A stretch of DNA of 64,000 bases. Origin: Hymenobacter setariae (GTDB taxonomy: Bacteria; Bacteroidota; Bacteroidia; Cytophagales; Hymenobacteraceae). The stretch spans positions 868,001-932,000 of the forward strand of contig NZ_VMRJ01000002.1 of NCBI RefSeq assembly GCF_007713685.1, written 5' to 3'. How positions within the stretch are numbered: position 1 is the stretch's first letter; every line of letters begins with the position of its first letter. The position numbers and the translations under genes are program-made. Positions 25,773-33,821 of the stretch are shown piece by piece. The notes under the pieces are model-generated. The model made no database searches. It worked only from the letters and a program-made list of their open reading frames with translations, and was not told where the DNA came from.

Positions 25773-26750
25773 TTAGGCGGGCTGCAAAATGTGCAGGATA
25801 CGCTGCATATCCTCCACCGAATCGAAGGAAATCTTGATTTCGCCCCGGCCTTGCGCACCCGGTCGCAATTGCACCTTCGAGCCAAAGTGGTCGGTGAGCT
25901 GGCGCTCGGTGCGGCGCAGCTCGGCCACCGGCACCACAGACGCGGGTTGCTCGCGCGGCCCCGGCTTGGTGCCAGCCGCTGGCTGGTTGGCGCCCTGGCG
26001 CACCAGTTCCTCTACGCGGCGCACCGACAAGTCTTCTACCACAATGCGGCGGTAGAGCGCCACCTGTTGCTGCGGGTCTTCCATGCTGATGAGTGCGCGG
26101 GCGTGGCCCATGCCAATGACAGCATCGCGCAGGCCAATCTGGATATCGGGTGGCAGCTTCAGCAGGCGCAGGTAGTTCGTCACCGTCGAGCGGTTTTTGC
26201 CCACGCGCTCGCCTAGGTCCTCCTGGCGCAGATTACACTCGCTTAGCAGGCGCTGGTACGAAAGGGCAATTTCGATGGCGTTGAGGTTTTCGCGCTGAAT
26301 GTTCTCAATCAGCGCCATTTCCAGCATTTGCTGGTCGTCGGCCTTACGGATGTAGGCCGGAATGCTGTCGAGGTCGGCTAGCTTGCTGGCTTGCAGGCGC
26401 CGCTCGCCCGAGATGAGCTGGTACTGGTTGGGGCCCAATTGGCGCACCGTCACGGGCTGAATGATGCCCTGGGTGCGGATGCTTTCGGCCAGCTCTTGCA
26501 GCGCCTCTTGGTCGAAGTGCGTGCGCGGCTGGTAGGGATTTGTTTCTATTTGACCCACTGGAATGAGCCCCACCACGTTCACGGGGTTAGGGCTGGCTAG
26601 CACGCGCTCGCTGGGCTTGTCAAAGTTGCCCTCAATCAAAGCGTTGAGCCCCCGGCCCAAGCCCCCAATTTTGCGCTTGGCCGCAGCCGCGGCAGCGGGG
26701 TTGGCAGCCAGGGCGGCCTGAATTTTATCTTCGTTCTTCTCTGCAGACAT
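25773..26750 (-). CDS. parB: Chromosome-partitioning protein ParB
   Basis: 325 residues. KIGGLGRGLNALIEGN is the conserved N-terminus. The ParB/Spo0J nuclease-like CTP-binding domain (about 65-160) has IETNPYQPRTHFDQEAL, GIIQPVTVR and LISGERRLQASKLA. The helix-turn-helix follows (RQEDLGERVGKNRSTVTNYLRLLKLP), then a C-terminal dimer domain. It loads as a CTP-dependent clamp at parS sites and segregates the origin with ParA. I found no canonical parS (TGTTTCACGTGAAACA-like) in this window. It is separated from parA by 392 bases containing a parA terminator, so it must have its own promoter. Confidence 0.96.
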   Translation of the reverse strand: MSAEKNEDKIQAALAANPAAAAAAKRKIGGLGRGLNALIEGNFDKPSERVLASPNPVNVVGLIPVGQIETNPYQPRTHFDQEALQELAESIRTQGIIQPVTVRQLGPNQYQLISGERRLQASKLADLDSIPAYIRKADDQQMLEMALIENIQRENLNAIEIALSYQRLLSECNLRQEDLGERVGKNRSTVTNYLRLLKLPPDIQIGLRDAVIGMGHARALISMEDPQQQVALYRRIVVEDLSVRRVEELVRQGANQPAAGTKPGPREQPASVVPVAELRRTERQLTDHFGSKVQLRPGAQGRGEIKISFDSVEDMQRILHILQPA

Positions 26751-27142
26751 AGTACCAAGCAGCGTGGCCCAAAAGTAAAGGAGCCGCTGAATCTCAAAAT
26801 TACGGCCTAGCGAGCGAAGGGCAAGGTGGAAAGTTTTGGCATCTACTAATCACTTGAATCTAGGCGGAATGCACTATTTCTCAAGAAAGGCTTCGCTATG
26901 CGCCCCTGCCGATTGCGCTCATTAAAGCCACAAATTTCTTCTGTCCATACTACCACTCAGCGGTAAATAGCCAATCGGAAATAGTCGTTCCTCGTCTGGG
27001 CTTACTGAACTCTGGCACGTTTAGCAAAGCCAAAAAGCCCAATTCAGTATCGTGGAAGATACCGAATTGGGCTTAGCAATATACTTAACTAGTAAGTAGG
27101 TACCTCGCGGTAGTTACTGGTTATGGAGGCAGGACCGTAAGG
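26751..27142. other. 392-base spacer between parA and parB
   Basis: No open frame or RNA is recognised. It contains the parA terminator (27035-27074) and otherwise an AT-richer stretch that should hold the parB promoter; I cannot place that promoter with confidence and see no parS palindrome. A spacer this long is unusual for parA-parB, which are normally nearly adjacent. Confidence 0.5.
27035..27074 (-). terminator. Terminator of parA
   Basis: 17-bp stem AAGCCCAATTCAGTATC (27035-27051) with its complement (27058-27074), one mismatch and a 6-base loop. On the minus strand it leads into TTTTTGG. Confidence 0.85.
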
Positions 27143-27952
27143 CTACGCTACCTCGTCAGCGGCTTCTTCCTCGGGGTTAGCCTCCACACTGTTCTTCTCC
27201 ACTATTTCGCGGGCCAGGTTGAGGTAGCTCACCGCGCCCTTGCTTTCGGCATCGTGCAGAATGACGGGGATGCCAAAGCTCGGTGACTCCGAGAGCTTCA
27301 CGTTGCGCGGGATGATGGTGTCGAACACGAGCTGCTGGAAGTGCATCTGCACTTCCTCCACTACTTGATTAGAGAGGCGCAGGCGCACGTCGTACATCGT
27401 GAGCAGAATGCCTTCGATTTCGAGGTCTGTGTTGAGGCGGCTCTGAATAATCTTGATAGTATTCAAAAGCTTACCTAGGCCTTCGAGAGCGAAGTATTCG
27501 CACTGCACCGGAATGATAACCGAGTTGGCGGCCGTGAGGGCATTCACCGTGATGAGGCCCAGCGAGGGCGAGCAGTCGATGATGATAAAGTCGTACTCGG
27601 CGGCCAGCGGGCGCAGAGCCGCTTTCATCTTTTCCTCGCGGTTGGGCAGGTTTATCATCTCTACCTCGGCGCCTACTAGGTCGATGTGCGAAGGCATCAG
27701 GTCGAGGTGCGGCAAGATATTGGTTTGTAGGATAATATCTTTTGGCGGAATGCCATCGACCATGCACTCGTACACGCTGTTTTCGATGTCCTTAGGGTCG
27801 AAACCTACGCCCGACGTGGCGTTGGCCTGCGGGTCGGCATCGACTAGCAGGGTGCGGTAGTCGAGGGCCGCCAGCGAGGCGGCCAGGTTGATGGCCGAAG
27901 TAGTCTTGCCAACGCCGCCTTTTTGATTGGCTACCGCGATGATTTTACCCAT
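27143..27952 (-). CDS. parA: Chromosome-partitioning ATPase ParA/Soj
   Basis: 269 residues. Deviant Walker A motif MGKIIAVANQKGGVGKTTSAINLAA (KGGVGKTT), Walker A' LLVDADPQANAT, Walker B FIIIDCSPSLGLITVNAL and the late QCEYFALEGLG. It is the short chromosomal type without an N-terminal DNA-binding domain. ATP-bound dimers coat DNA and are cleared by ParB, moving the origin. The C-terminus is acidic (ANPEEEAADEVA). It is the head of the par block but is followed by its own terminator. Confidence 0.97.
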   Translation of the reverse strand: MGKIIAVANQKGGVGKTTSAINLAASLAALDYRTLLVDADPQANATSGVGFDPKDIENSVYECMVDGIPPKDIILQTNILPHLDLMPSHIDLVGAEVEMINLPNREEKMKAALRPLAAEYDFIIIDCSPSLGLITVNALTAANSVIIPVQCEYFALEGLGKLLNTIKIIQSRLNTDLEIEGILLTMYDVRLRLSNQVVEEVQMHFQQLVFDTIIPRNVKLSESPSFGIPVILHDAESKGAVSYLNLAREIVEKNSVEANPEEEAADEVA

Positions 27953-28047
27953 AACAAACGAAAATATACAGAAGAGGGGCGCTGCCCGGTAGCTTAACGG
28001 CCGGTGCGGCCGGCGTAGTTCAACCTACAAAATAAGGCTAAAAAAAA

Positions 28048-28083
28048 TGGATTCGCCAAGCCTTAGGGGCGCTGGCGAATCCA
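28048..28083 (-). terminator. Terminator of the metal-dependent hydrolase gene
   Basis: Stem TGGATTCGCCA (28048-28058) and its complement (28073-28083). On the minus strand it is followed by a run of T (A tract at 28041-28047). Confidence 0.85.
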
Positions 28084-28105
28084 AAAGGCACCTAGGAAAG
28101 GTGGA

Positions 28106-28786
28106 TTAGAGGCTGATAGTTTCGCCAATAGCGAGTAGCCGCAAGTTTTTGCCAGCGGCTTTAGCCTCGGCCTGAGCGGCAGCATGGTCGATGACCAGCG
28201 GCGGGAAGGTGTCGTAGTGCATGCCGATGAGCTCGGTGGCGCCCACCCAGTCGGCGGCTACCAGCGCGTCGGTCACGCCCATGGTGTAGTGGTCACCGAT
28301 GGGCAGCAGGGCGAAGTCGAGCTGATACCAGTCTTTGATGAGTTTGAGGTCGTACGTCAGGCCGGTATCGCCGGCGTAGTAAAAGGTCTGGCCTTCATTG
28401 GTTTTGATGACAAAGCCTACCGGTACGCCAGCGTAAGAGCCATCGGGGAACGAGCTGCTGTGGGCGGCGGCCACGAAGTGCACCGTGCCAAAGGGCAGCT
28501 TCACTTTGCCACCTAGGTTGGCCCCAATGCCGTCGATGCCCTTGGCTCCGAAGTAGCCGGCTATCTCGGCGATGGCCACGATTTTAGCGCCCGTGCGCTT
28601 GGCGATTTCCTCGGCGTCGGCAATGTGGTCGCCGTGGCCGTGCGAAAGCAGGATGAAATCGGCTTCGATGGCGTCAACATCGACATCTTTAGCCAGCGGG
28701 TTGGGGCGAATGAAAGGGTCGAATAGCACGCGCGTGCCGCCGATGGTGGCCAGAAAGCAGGAGTGGCCGAAATAAGTAAGCTGCAT
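28106..28786 (-). CDS. UPF0173-type metal-dependent hydrolase (MBL fold)
   Basis: 226 residues from the ATG at 28786 (MQLTYFGHSCFLATIGG). This start fits the family exactly; the longer frame would overlap the divergent gene's promoter. Motifs: VLFDPFIRPNPLA, FILLSHGHGDHIADA (metal ligands HxHxDH), AAHSSSFPDG, FYYAGDTGLTYDL, LLPIGDHYTMG and GMHYDTFPPL. These are the hallmarks of the UPF0173/YtkL proteins. Substrate unknown. It is divergent from the peptide-binding lipoprotein gene, with 60 bases between starts. Confidence 0.9.
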   Translation of the reverse strand: MQLTYFGHSCFLATIGGTRVLFDPFIRPNPLAKDVDVDAIEADFILLSHGHGDHIADAEEIAKRTGAKIVAIAEIAGYFGAKGIDGIGANLGGKVKLPFGTVHFVAAAHSSSFPDGSYAGVPVGFVIKTNEGQTFYYAGDTGLTYDLKLIKDWYQLDFALLPIGDHYTMGVTDALVAADWVGATELIGMHYDTFPPLVIDHAAAQAEAKAAGKNLRLLAIGETISL

Positions 28787-28819
28787 GGGAAGAAGAAATG
28801 AATGGGCCAACGCGGCACC

Positions 28820-28827
28820 TACCTTTG
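28820..28827 (+). promoter_or_regulatory. Probable -7 element (TACCTTTG) for the peptide-binding lipoprotein gene
   Basis: TACCTTTG matches the Bacteroidota TAnnTTTG box, 19 bases before the ATG at 28847. At the -33 spacing there is ATG rather than TTG, so the match is partial. Confidence 0.5.
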
Positions 28828-28846
28828 CAACCGACACCCTAAATAG

Positions 28847-30607
28847 ATGTTTCTACACGATTTGCGCCTACGCAGCGGTTTGATTTGGCTAAAGCTGGCC
28901 CTAGGGGCGGTGCTGCTGGCCGCCTGCGGCCAGCCTCCGCTGTCGGCCGCCGACGAGCGGCGCGTGTTTCGCTACAACCAACCCGAGGCGCTGACTTCGC
29001 TCGACCCAGCCTTTACGCGTAACCAAGCCAACATCTGGGCCGTGTCGCAGCTCTACAACGGGCTGCTGGAGTTGGATTCGACCTTACAGCCCGCGCCGGC
29101 GCTGGCGCGGCGGTACAGCATTTCGCCTGATGGCAAGACGTACACGTTCTGGCTGCGGCCGGATGTGTGTTTTCATGAAAGTCAGGAGGTCTTCCCAGTT
29201 TCTGAAGCTGATTTGCATCCCGAACTTGATGCAAAAATGACGGCGGCTAATAACCTCTCAGTTCCGGTTGCTACCCGTCCTGTTACAGCTGCCGATTTTG
29301 TATACAGCTTCAAGCGACTACTCGACCCCGCCACCGCCTCACCGGGTGGCTGGATATTTCGGGGCAAAGTGCTGGAAGACAGTAAAGGCAACATCAGCGA
29401 TACTTGCTTCGTGGCGGCTAATGACTCTACGCTGCGGATTCATCTGAAGGAGCCGTTTATACCGTTCCTGAGCATCCTGACGATGCCTTATGCCTTCGTG
29501 GTGCCCCACGAGGCGGTAGAGAAGTACGGCAAGGATTTCCGCGAGCATCCGGTAGGCACGGGGCCGTTTCAATTTAAGCTTTGGGACACCGGCAATGTGT
29601 TGCTATTGCACCGCAACCCCAGCTATTGGCGGCGCGATGCGCAGGGCCGCCCTTTGCCCTACCTAGATGCCGTACAAATCAGCTTCATCGCCGACCGCAA
29701 AACGGAATTTCTAACCTTTCTGCAAGGCAAGCTAGATTTCCTAAGCGGCATCCGCGAAGGCTCGCGCGACTTGGTGATGAACACCGATGGCACCGTACGG
29801 GCTGACTTCAAAGGACGCTTTACGGTGCAGAAGGCGCCTTACCTCAATACGGAGTACCTAGGGTTTCAGCTCGACTCGACCAATCTCACCGGCGAGCAGG
29901 CGGCCCAGGGCCGCGCTTTGCGCGACCGCCGCGTGCGCCAAGCGCTCAACTACGCTCTCAACAAGCCCGAGCTGACGGCCTACGTACTCAACCACGTGGG
30001 CTTGCCGGGCACGTCGGGTTTTGTGCCGGCGGCGCTACCATCGTTTTCGCTTACTAAGGTGCCCGGCTACACCTACCAGCCGCAGCGGGCGCGGCAACTG
30101 CTGGCGTCAGCGGGCTATGGGCAGAGCAGGCCGCTACGCCTGCGCCTGAGCACCGTGGCCGAGCGCAAGGCTGTGGCCGAATACCTTCAAAAAAACTGGG
30201 CCGACGTAGGCGTGCAGGTTCAAATTGATATCAACCAGGCCGCTACGCAGCAAGAACTGGTAGACAATGGCCGGGCGGCCTTTTTCAGCAAAAGCTGGCT
30301 GGGCGACTACCCAGATGCCGAGAATTACCTCTCGCTGTTCTACAGTCCCAACTTCAGCCCCGGCGGCCCCGATAAGACGCACTTTAAGTCGGCCGCTTAC
30401 GACGCGCTGTACAACCAAGCGCGCCGCGAGCAGGACGCCGCCCGCCGCACTGCTCTATATCAGGAAATGGACCGCCTCATTGTAACCGAAAGTCCGGTTG
30501 TCAGCCTCTACTACGACGAAGTCATTCGCCTGACGCAGAACAACGTGCGCGGCCTCACGCCCAACCCCATGAACCAGCTGCTGCTAGAGCAGGTGCGTAA
30601 GCTGTAA
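28847..30607 (+). CDS. ABC transporter substrate-binding lipoprotein (family 5, peptide/nickel type)
   Basis: 586 residues. Lipobox LLAAC (Cys27). SBP_bac_5 features: RYNQPEALTSLDPAFTRNQA, LYNGLLELDSTLQPAPALA, YTFWLRPDVCFH, TAADFVYSFKRLLDP, EHPVGTGPFQFKLW, LRDRRVRQALNYALNKPEL and GRAAFFSKSWLGDYPDAENYLSLFYS. It should bind oligopeptides or similar ligands outside the inner membrane. No permease or ATPase genes are adjacent, so it is an orphan. Residues of about 113-146, between FH and TAADF, form an insert not usual in the family, encoded by a visibly AT-richer stretch (about 29180-29290). Confidence 0.9.
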   Translation: MFLHDLRLRSGLIWLKLALGAVLLAACGQPPLSAADERRVFRYNQPEALTSLDPAFTRNQANIWAVSQLYNGLLELDSTLQPAPALARRYSISPDGKTYTFWLRPDVCFHESQEVFPVSEADLHPELDAKMTAANNLSVPVATRPVTAADFVYSFKRLLDPATASPGGWIFRGKVLEDSKGNISDTCFVAANDSTLRIHLKEPFIPFLSILTMPYAFVVPHEAVEKYGKDFREHPVGTGPFQFKLWDTGNVLLLHRNPSYWRRDAQGRPLPYLDAVQISFIADRKTEFLTFLQGKLDFLSGIREGSRDLVMNTDGTVRADFKGRFTVQKAPYLNTEYLGFQLDSTNLTGEQAAQGRALRDRRVRQALNYALNKPELTAYVLNHVGLPGTSGFVPAALPSFSLTKVPGYTYQPQRARQLLASAGYGQSRPLRLRLSTVAERKAVAEYLQKNWADVGVQVQIDINQAATQQELVDNGRAAFFSKSWLGDYPDAENYLSLFYSPNFSPGGPDKTHFKSAAYDALYNQARREQDAARRTALYQEMDRLIVTESPVVSLYYDEVIRLTQNNVRGLTPNPMNQLLLEQVRKL

Positions 30608-30624
30608 GCAGGCTGCCTAGGTGA

Positions 30625-31119
30625 CTATTCCGTTGGTTTGGTGTCGGCGAGCGGGTCGAGCTTGGCCTTGAGGTAGTTGATGTAGCCTTGCAGCTTTTCG
30701 GGATAGTCCTCTTCAGCCGACACAACTTTGGCGGACTGGCCCACTGGGTGCACCGTGATAATGGTGGAGGGGAGGTCGGAGGTATTATGCGAGTAGCGCG
30801 CTTGCAGACTGTTGAAGTCAATGCGTTTGGCTTCGGCTAGCATACCCTGCACGGTGGCCACGGGCAGGCGTAGCGTGTGCTTGCCTAGGAGCGTGACGAA
30901 GCGCTGGCCATCGTACTCCACGCGCCCATCGGCAAAGATGGTAGCCTTATAAGCTGGGCAGGTGCCATAGCAAGGCGTACGCTGAAACACCAGTACTGGC
31001 TCGGTGGCTTGCGCTGGCTTGGCTAGGCTGGTAGAGGCCTTGCTGCGGCGCGGAAGCTTGCGCTGAGCACAAGCCGGCAAGCTGAGCGATAGCATGAGCA
31101 GCCAGATGAAGTGTTTCAT
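30625..31119 (-). CDS. DUF6438 lipoprotein, copy 1
   Basis: 164 residues. Signal peptide MKHFIWLLMLSLSLPAC, with Cys17 as probable lipid anchor. The core VLVFQRTPCYGTCPAYKATIF, then GRVEYDGQRFVTLLGKHTLRLP and DLPSTIITVHP, is the DUF6438 signature with the conserved Cys-x-x-x-Cys pair. Such small proteins are frequent in Bacteroidota; function unknown. Tandem with the paralogue at 31193-31705. Convergent with the peptide-binding gene, 17 bases apart and with no clear terminator. Confidence 0.85.
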   Translation of the reverse strand: MKHFIWLLMLSLSLPACAQRKLPRRSKASTSLAKPAQATEPVLVFQRTPCYGTCPAYKATIFADGRVEYDGQRFVTLLGKHTLRLPVATVQGMLAEAKRIDFNSLQARYSHNTSDLPSTIITVHPVGQSAKVVSAEEDYPEKLQGYINYLKAKLDPLADTKPTE

Positions 31120-31192
31120 AGGAGCTGATTTGGCGAGATAGTGATAAAGAAGGCTTAGATAGCAGTCCGACTTAAAACAGCACCTAGAGCTG

Positions 31193-31705
31193 CTAGCGCT
31201 GGGTGCTGAGCCCCGCCAGCGGGTCGAGCTTCGCGCCTAGGTAGTCGATGTACCCTTGCAGTGGCTGAGGGGCCGCCCCGCGCTCGGCCATTACCTGGTA
31301 GTGCTTTTGCCCCGGCAGATAGGTGGTGATGATGGTAGCCGGGAGGTCTGTTACGCGCGCGTGGTAGCTGTGTTCTAAGCTATTGAAATTGCGGCGGCGT
31401 GCCTCGTCGAGCATGGCTGCTACGGTAGCTTGGTCGAGGCTAAACGTGTGCTGCCCCATCACGGGTACCGAGCGCTCCCCATTGTAGCTCACTTTGCCGT
31501 TGCGAAAGACGGTGGCCGTGTAAGCTGGGCAAGTGCCGTAGCAGGGCGTGCGCTGAAATACCAGTGCTGTATCGCTGGGGAAGGTGTGAATAGGAATAGT
31601 CGAAACCGTGCGCGGCTTCTGAAAAGTAGGCTGCTGCGGCGTTGCGTGCTGCGAGCAGGCGGATAAACCAGCCACGAAAGCCAGCGGATAAGCAAAATGG
31701 CGCAT
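31193..31705 (-). CDS. DUF6438 lipoprotein, copy 2
   Basis: 170 residues from the ATG at 31705 (MRHFAYPLAFVAGLSAC; lipobox LSAC). The upstream extension of the frame overlaps the yidC 3' end and is rejected. ALVFQRTPCYGTCPAYTATVF, then GKVSYNGERSVPVMGQHTF, DLPATIITTYLPG and LQGYIDYLGAKLDPLAGL align residue by residue with copy 1, including the C-terminal Y-I-x-Y-L-x-A-K-L-D-P-L-A block. A clear tandem duplication; the N-terminal linkers differ. It lies 121 bases downstream of yidC and may be on the same transcript. Confidence 0.83.
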   Translation of the reverse strand: MRHFAYPLAFVAGLSACSQHATPQQPTFQKPRTVSTIPIHTFPSDTALVFQRTPCYGTCPAYTATVFRNGKVSYNGERSVPVMGQHTFSLDQATVAAMLDEARRRNFNSLEHSYHARVTDLPATIITTYLPGQKHYQVMAERGAAPQPLQGYIDYLGAKLDPLAGLSTQR

Positions 31706-31826
31706 GGTGCAAGAGAAAAAGATAGGTGCTTGTACTCGAAAACCGGGCCAAAACGACAGTCGGCCTGCGCGAGAGAAGCTCCCACACAGGCCGACTGCTT
31801 GTTGTAAACGAAGGCTAAAAAGCGAC

Positions 31827-33608
31827 CTAGGCCTTGCCTTTGCGGGACTGAGCATCGCGCTCCTGGGCAGTTTTCATTGCCTCAGCCAGGCGAGCCTGGA
31901 AGCCGCTAGGCTTCTTGTCCTTGTTCTTCACTTTGTTGGCTTCGAGCTGCGCACGAATCTTATCATCGTTCACAAACGAGCGAGTTAGCGCCTGCTGGCC
32001 AATTGTCACTACGTTCGACACGAGGTAGTACCAGGTTAGGCCAGCGGCGAAGCTGTTGAGCACGAAGAAGAAAATCAGTGGCATGAGGTAGCTGTAGAAC
32101 TTCATCGGGCCCTGCATGGCGGCCGCATTCGTCTGGTTGCTCTGGTAGGTCATGAAGAGCGTCGAAATCGTCATCAGCACCGTGAAAATGCTGATGTGCG
32201 ACCCTAGGAAGGGCAGCGTAAACGGCAGCTTAATCAGGTTGTCGTAGGTGCTCAGGTCGGTGGCCCACCAGAAAGGCTGCTGGCGCAGCTCAATCGCGTT
32301 GGGGAAGAATTGGAACATGGCAAACAGAATCGGCAGTGTCAGCAACTGCGGTATGCACCCGCTTAGCGGCGATACCCCAAACTCCTGGTTGAGCTTCATG
32401 GTCTCCTGCTGAACTTTCATTTGGTCGTCGCCATACTTTTCCTTGATGGCGTCGATTTCCGGCTTCAGCACCTTCATGCGGGCCTGGCTCTCGTAGCTCT
32501 TGTAAGTCAAGGGCCAGGTAACCAGCTTGATGAGCACTACCAGCAGGGCGATAATAAGGCCGTAGGAGCTGATATACTGCTGCAGGAAGTTGAATACCGG
32601 AATCACCACAAAGCGGTTTACCCAGCGAAACAAGCCCCAGCCCAGGTACACGTTGCGGTCGAACTCAGGCGCCACGCTCTTAAGCAGGTTGAACTGGTTG
32701 GGGCCGTAGAAGAGGCGGTAGTTACTACCGTTGGCGCTCGTTGCGTCGGCCACCGGAATACCCAACTGCGTGCTCAGGCCTTTGATGAAGGTGCTGTCGG
32801 CCAGGTTCACGTTGGCGTTGAACTGGCCACCGGTGAAGGGCTGCGAGTCGGCCACGATGCCGGCCACGAAGAAGTCGTGCTTGTCGGCCACCCAGGTCAG
32901 AGGCTCGGTTACCTTGCTTTCTTCGGGCTTCTCGCTGGTTTCGGCCAGGTTGTTTTGGGTACCGCCCGCCGAGTAGTGGTTGATGGTGGTGTGGTTGCGG
33001 TTTTGCTTGATATCCTGTTCGGTCTGGCGCACATTGTCCGTAAACGACCATTGCAGCGGCTCCTGGGCTACTTGTACGCCAGCCAGTTTCAGGTTGTACT
33101 TCACCTCGTAGCCCGTTTTGGGCAGGGTGTAGGTCTGGGTGACGGTGCCGCCGCCCACGGGAGCCGTGAAGGCGAGCTGCTGGCCGCCATCGGCTGTAGC
33201 CACAGGGTCGCCGGCCGAGAAGTTCAGCCCCGCAAAGTCGATAGTTTGCCCACCTAGGGTACGAAACTTGGTATTGTAGCGGGCACTCTGGGCATCAAAC
33301 AAGTCAAGCGGCTTGCCGAAGAACGTCTTGTAGTTGTTCAGGCGCACGGCAGCTACGCGGCCCCCTTGCGTGGAGAAAGTCAGCGTGAGCTCGGGGTTCT
33401 TCAGCTCGATGCTGCGCACTGGGCCGGCTGCCGAGTCGAGTTGCGGCACGGGCGCTACGCCGGGCGTTGGCGCCACGGTTTTGGCAGCGGTAGAAGTGGT
33501 AGCCTGGCTTTTGTTTTGCTCCACCTTGTCTTTAGGGGAGAAGAAAAACAGGTACACCAGGAGCAGGGCCGAAATTAGAAAAAGGCCAGTTGCTTGGTTG
33601 CGGTCCAT
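31827..33608 (-). CDS. yidC: Membrane protein insertase YidC
   Basis: 593 residues, the long Gram-negative type. N-terminal helix MDRNQATGLFLISALLLVYLFFF, then the periplasmic beta-sandwich domain (about 60-330, with IELKNPELTLTFSTQGGRV) and the insertase core (about 345-560): YGLIIALLVVLIKLVTWPLTYKSYESQARMKVLKPEI with the conserved hydrophilic-groove Arg, GVSPLSGCIPQLLTLPILFAMF, FTVLMTISTLFMTYQ and the last helix. It inserts and folds inner-membrane proteins alone or with Sec. The C-terminal tail is Lys-rich, as expected. TACCTTTG lies 25 bases upstream. Confidence 0.97.
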   Translation of the reverse strand: MDRNQATGLFLISALLLVYLFFFSPKDKVEQNKSQATTSTAAKTVAPTPGVAPVPQLDSAAGPVRSIELKNPELTLTFSTQGGRVAAVRLNNYKTFFGKPLDLFDAQSARYNTKFRTLGGQTIDFAGLNFSAGDPVATADGGQQLAFTAPVGGGTVTQTYTLPKTGYEVKYNLKLAGVQVAQEPLQWSFTDNVRQTEQDIKQNRNHTTINHYSAGGTQNNLAETSEKPEESKVTEPLTWVADKHDFFVAGIVADSQPFTGGQFNANVNLADSTFIKGLSTQLGIPVADATSANGSNYRLFYGPNQFNLLKSVAPEFDRNVYLGWGLFRWVNRFVVIPVFNFLQQYISSYGLIIALLVVLIKLVTWPLTYKSYESQARMKVLKPEIDAIKEKYGDDQMKVQQETMKLNQEFGVSPLSGCIPQLLTLPILFAMFQFFPNAIELRQQPFWWATDLSTYDNLIKLPFTLPFLGSHISIFTVLMTISTLFMTYQSNQTNAAAMQGPMKFYSYLMPLIFFFVLNSFAAGLTWYYLVSNVVTIGQQALTRSFVNDDKIRAQLEANKVKNKDKKPSGFQARLAEAMKTAQERDAQSRKGKA

Positions 33609-33632
33609 TTACAATAAAAAGAATACGAGGGG

Positions 33633-33640
33633 CAAAGGTA
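33633..33640 (-). promoter_or_regulatory. Probable -7 element (TACCTTTG) for yidC
   Basis: CAAAGGTA on the plus strand reads TACCTTTG toward yidC, whose ATG is at 33608. No TTG is seen at the -33 position. Confidence 0.55.
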
Positions 33641-33680
33641 CAGCCGGGCGCGGCAGGCTGGGGAAGGTTTAAATAAAGTT

Positions 33681-33781
33681 GTCATTGCGAGGAGGAACGA
33701 CAAAGCAATCCTTCCTTCGCGTTGGCTACTGCCAGCTATGCAAAAAGGAAAGATTGCTTTGTCGTTCCTCCTCACAATGAC
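33681..33781. repeat. Dispersed inverted-repeat element, family A
   Basis: Arms of 30 bases (33681-33710 and 33752-33781, GTCATTGCGAGGAGGAACGA...) match at 29 of 30 positions around a 41-base centre. They lie between pyrG and yidC. A solo copy of the same arm lies at 23261-23288. Such elements resemble REP/MITE-like palindromes; a protein source is not in the window. Confidence 0.85.
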
Positions 33782-33821
33782 AGACGTGGGAGGTAGCTTA
33801 ATACCGTAAGCTAGCGCTTCA

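Noticed and set aside
26751-27142. parS site between parA and parB
   Set aside because: No TGTTTCACGTGAAACA-like palindrome is present there, nor was one noticed elsewhere in the window.
32421-33257. 278-residue open frame opposite yidC
   Set aside because: It is antisense to a certain gene over its whole length, has His/Val/Gly-rich composition typical of reverse-complement reading in high-GC DNA, and shows no family motif.
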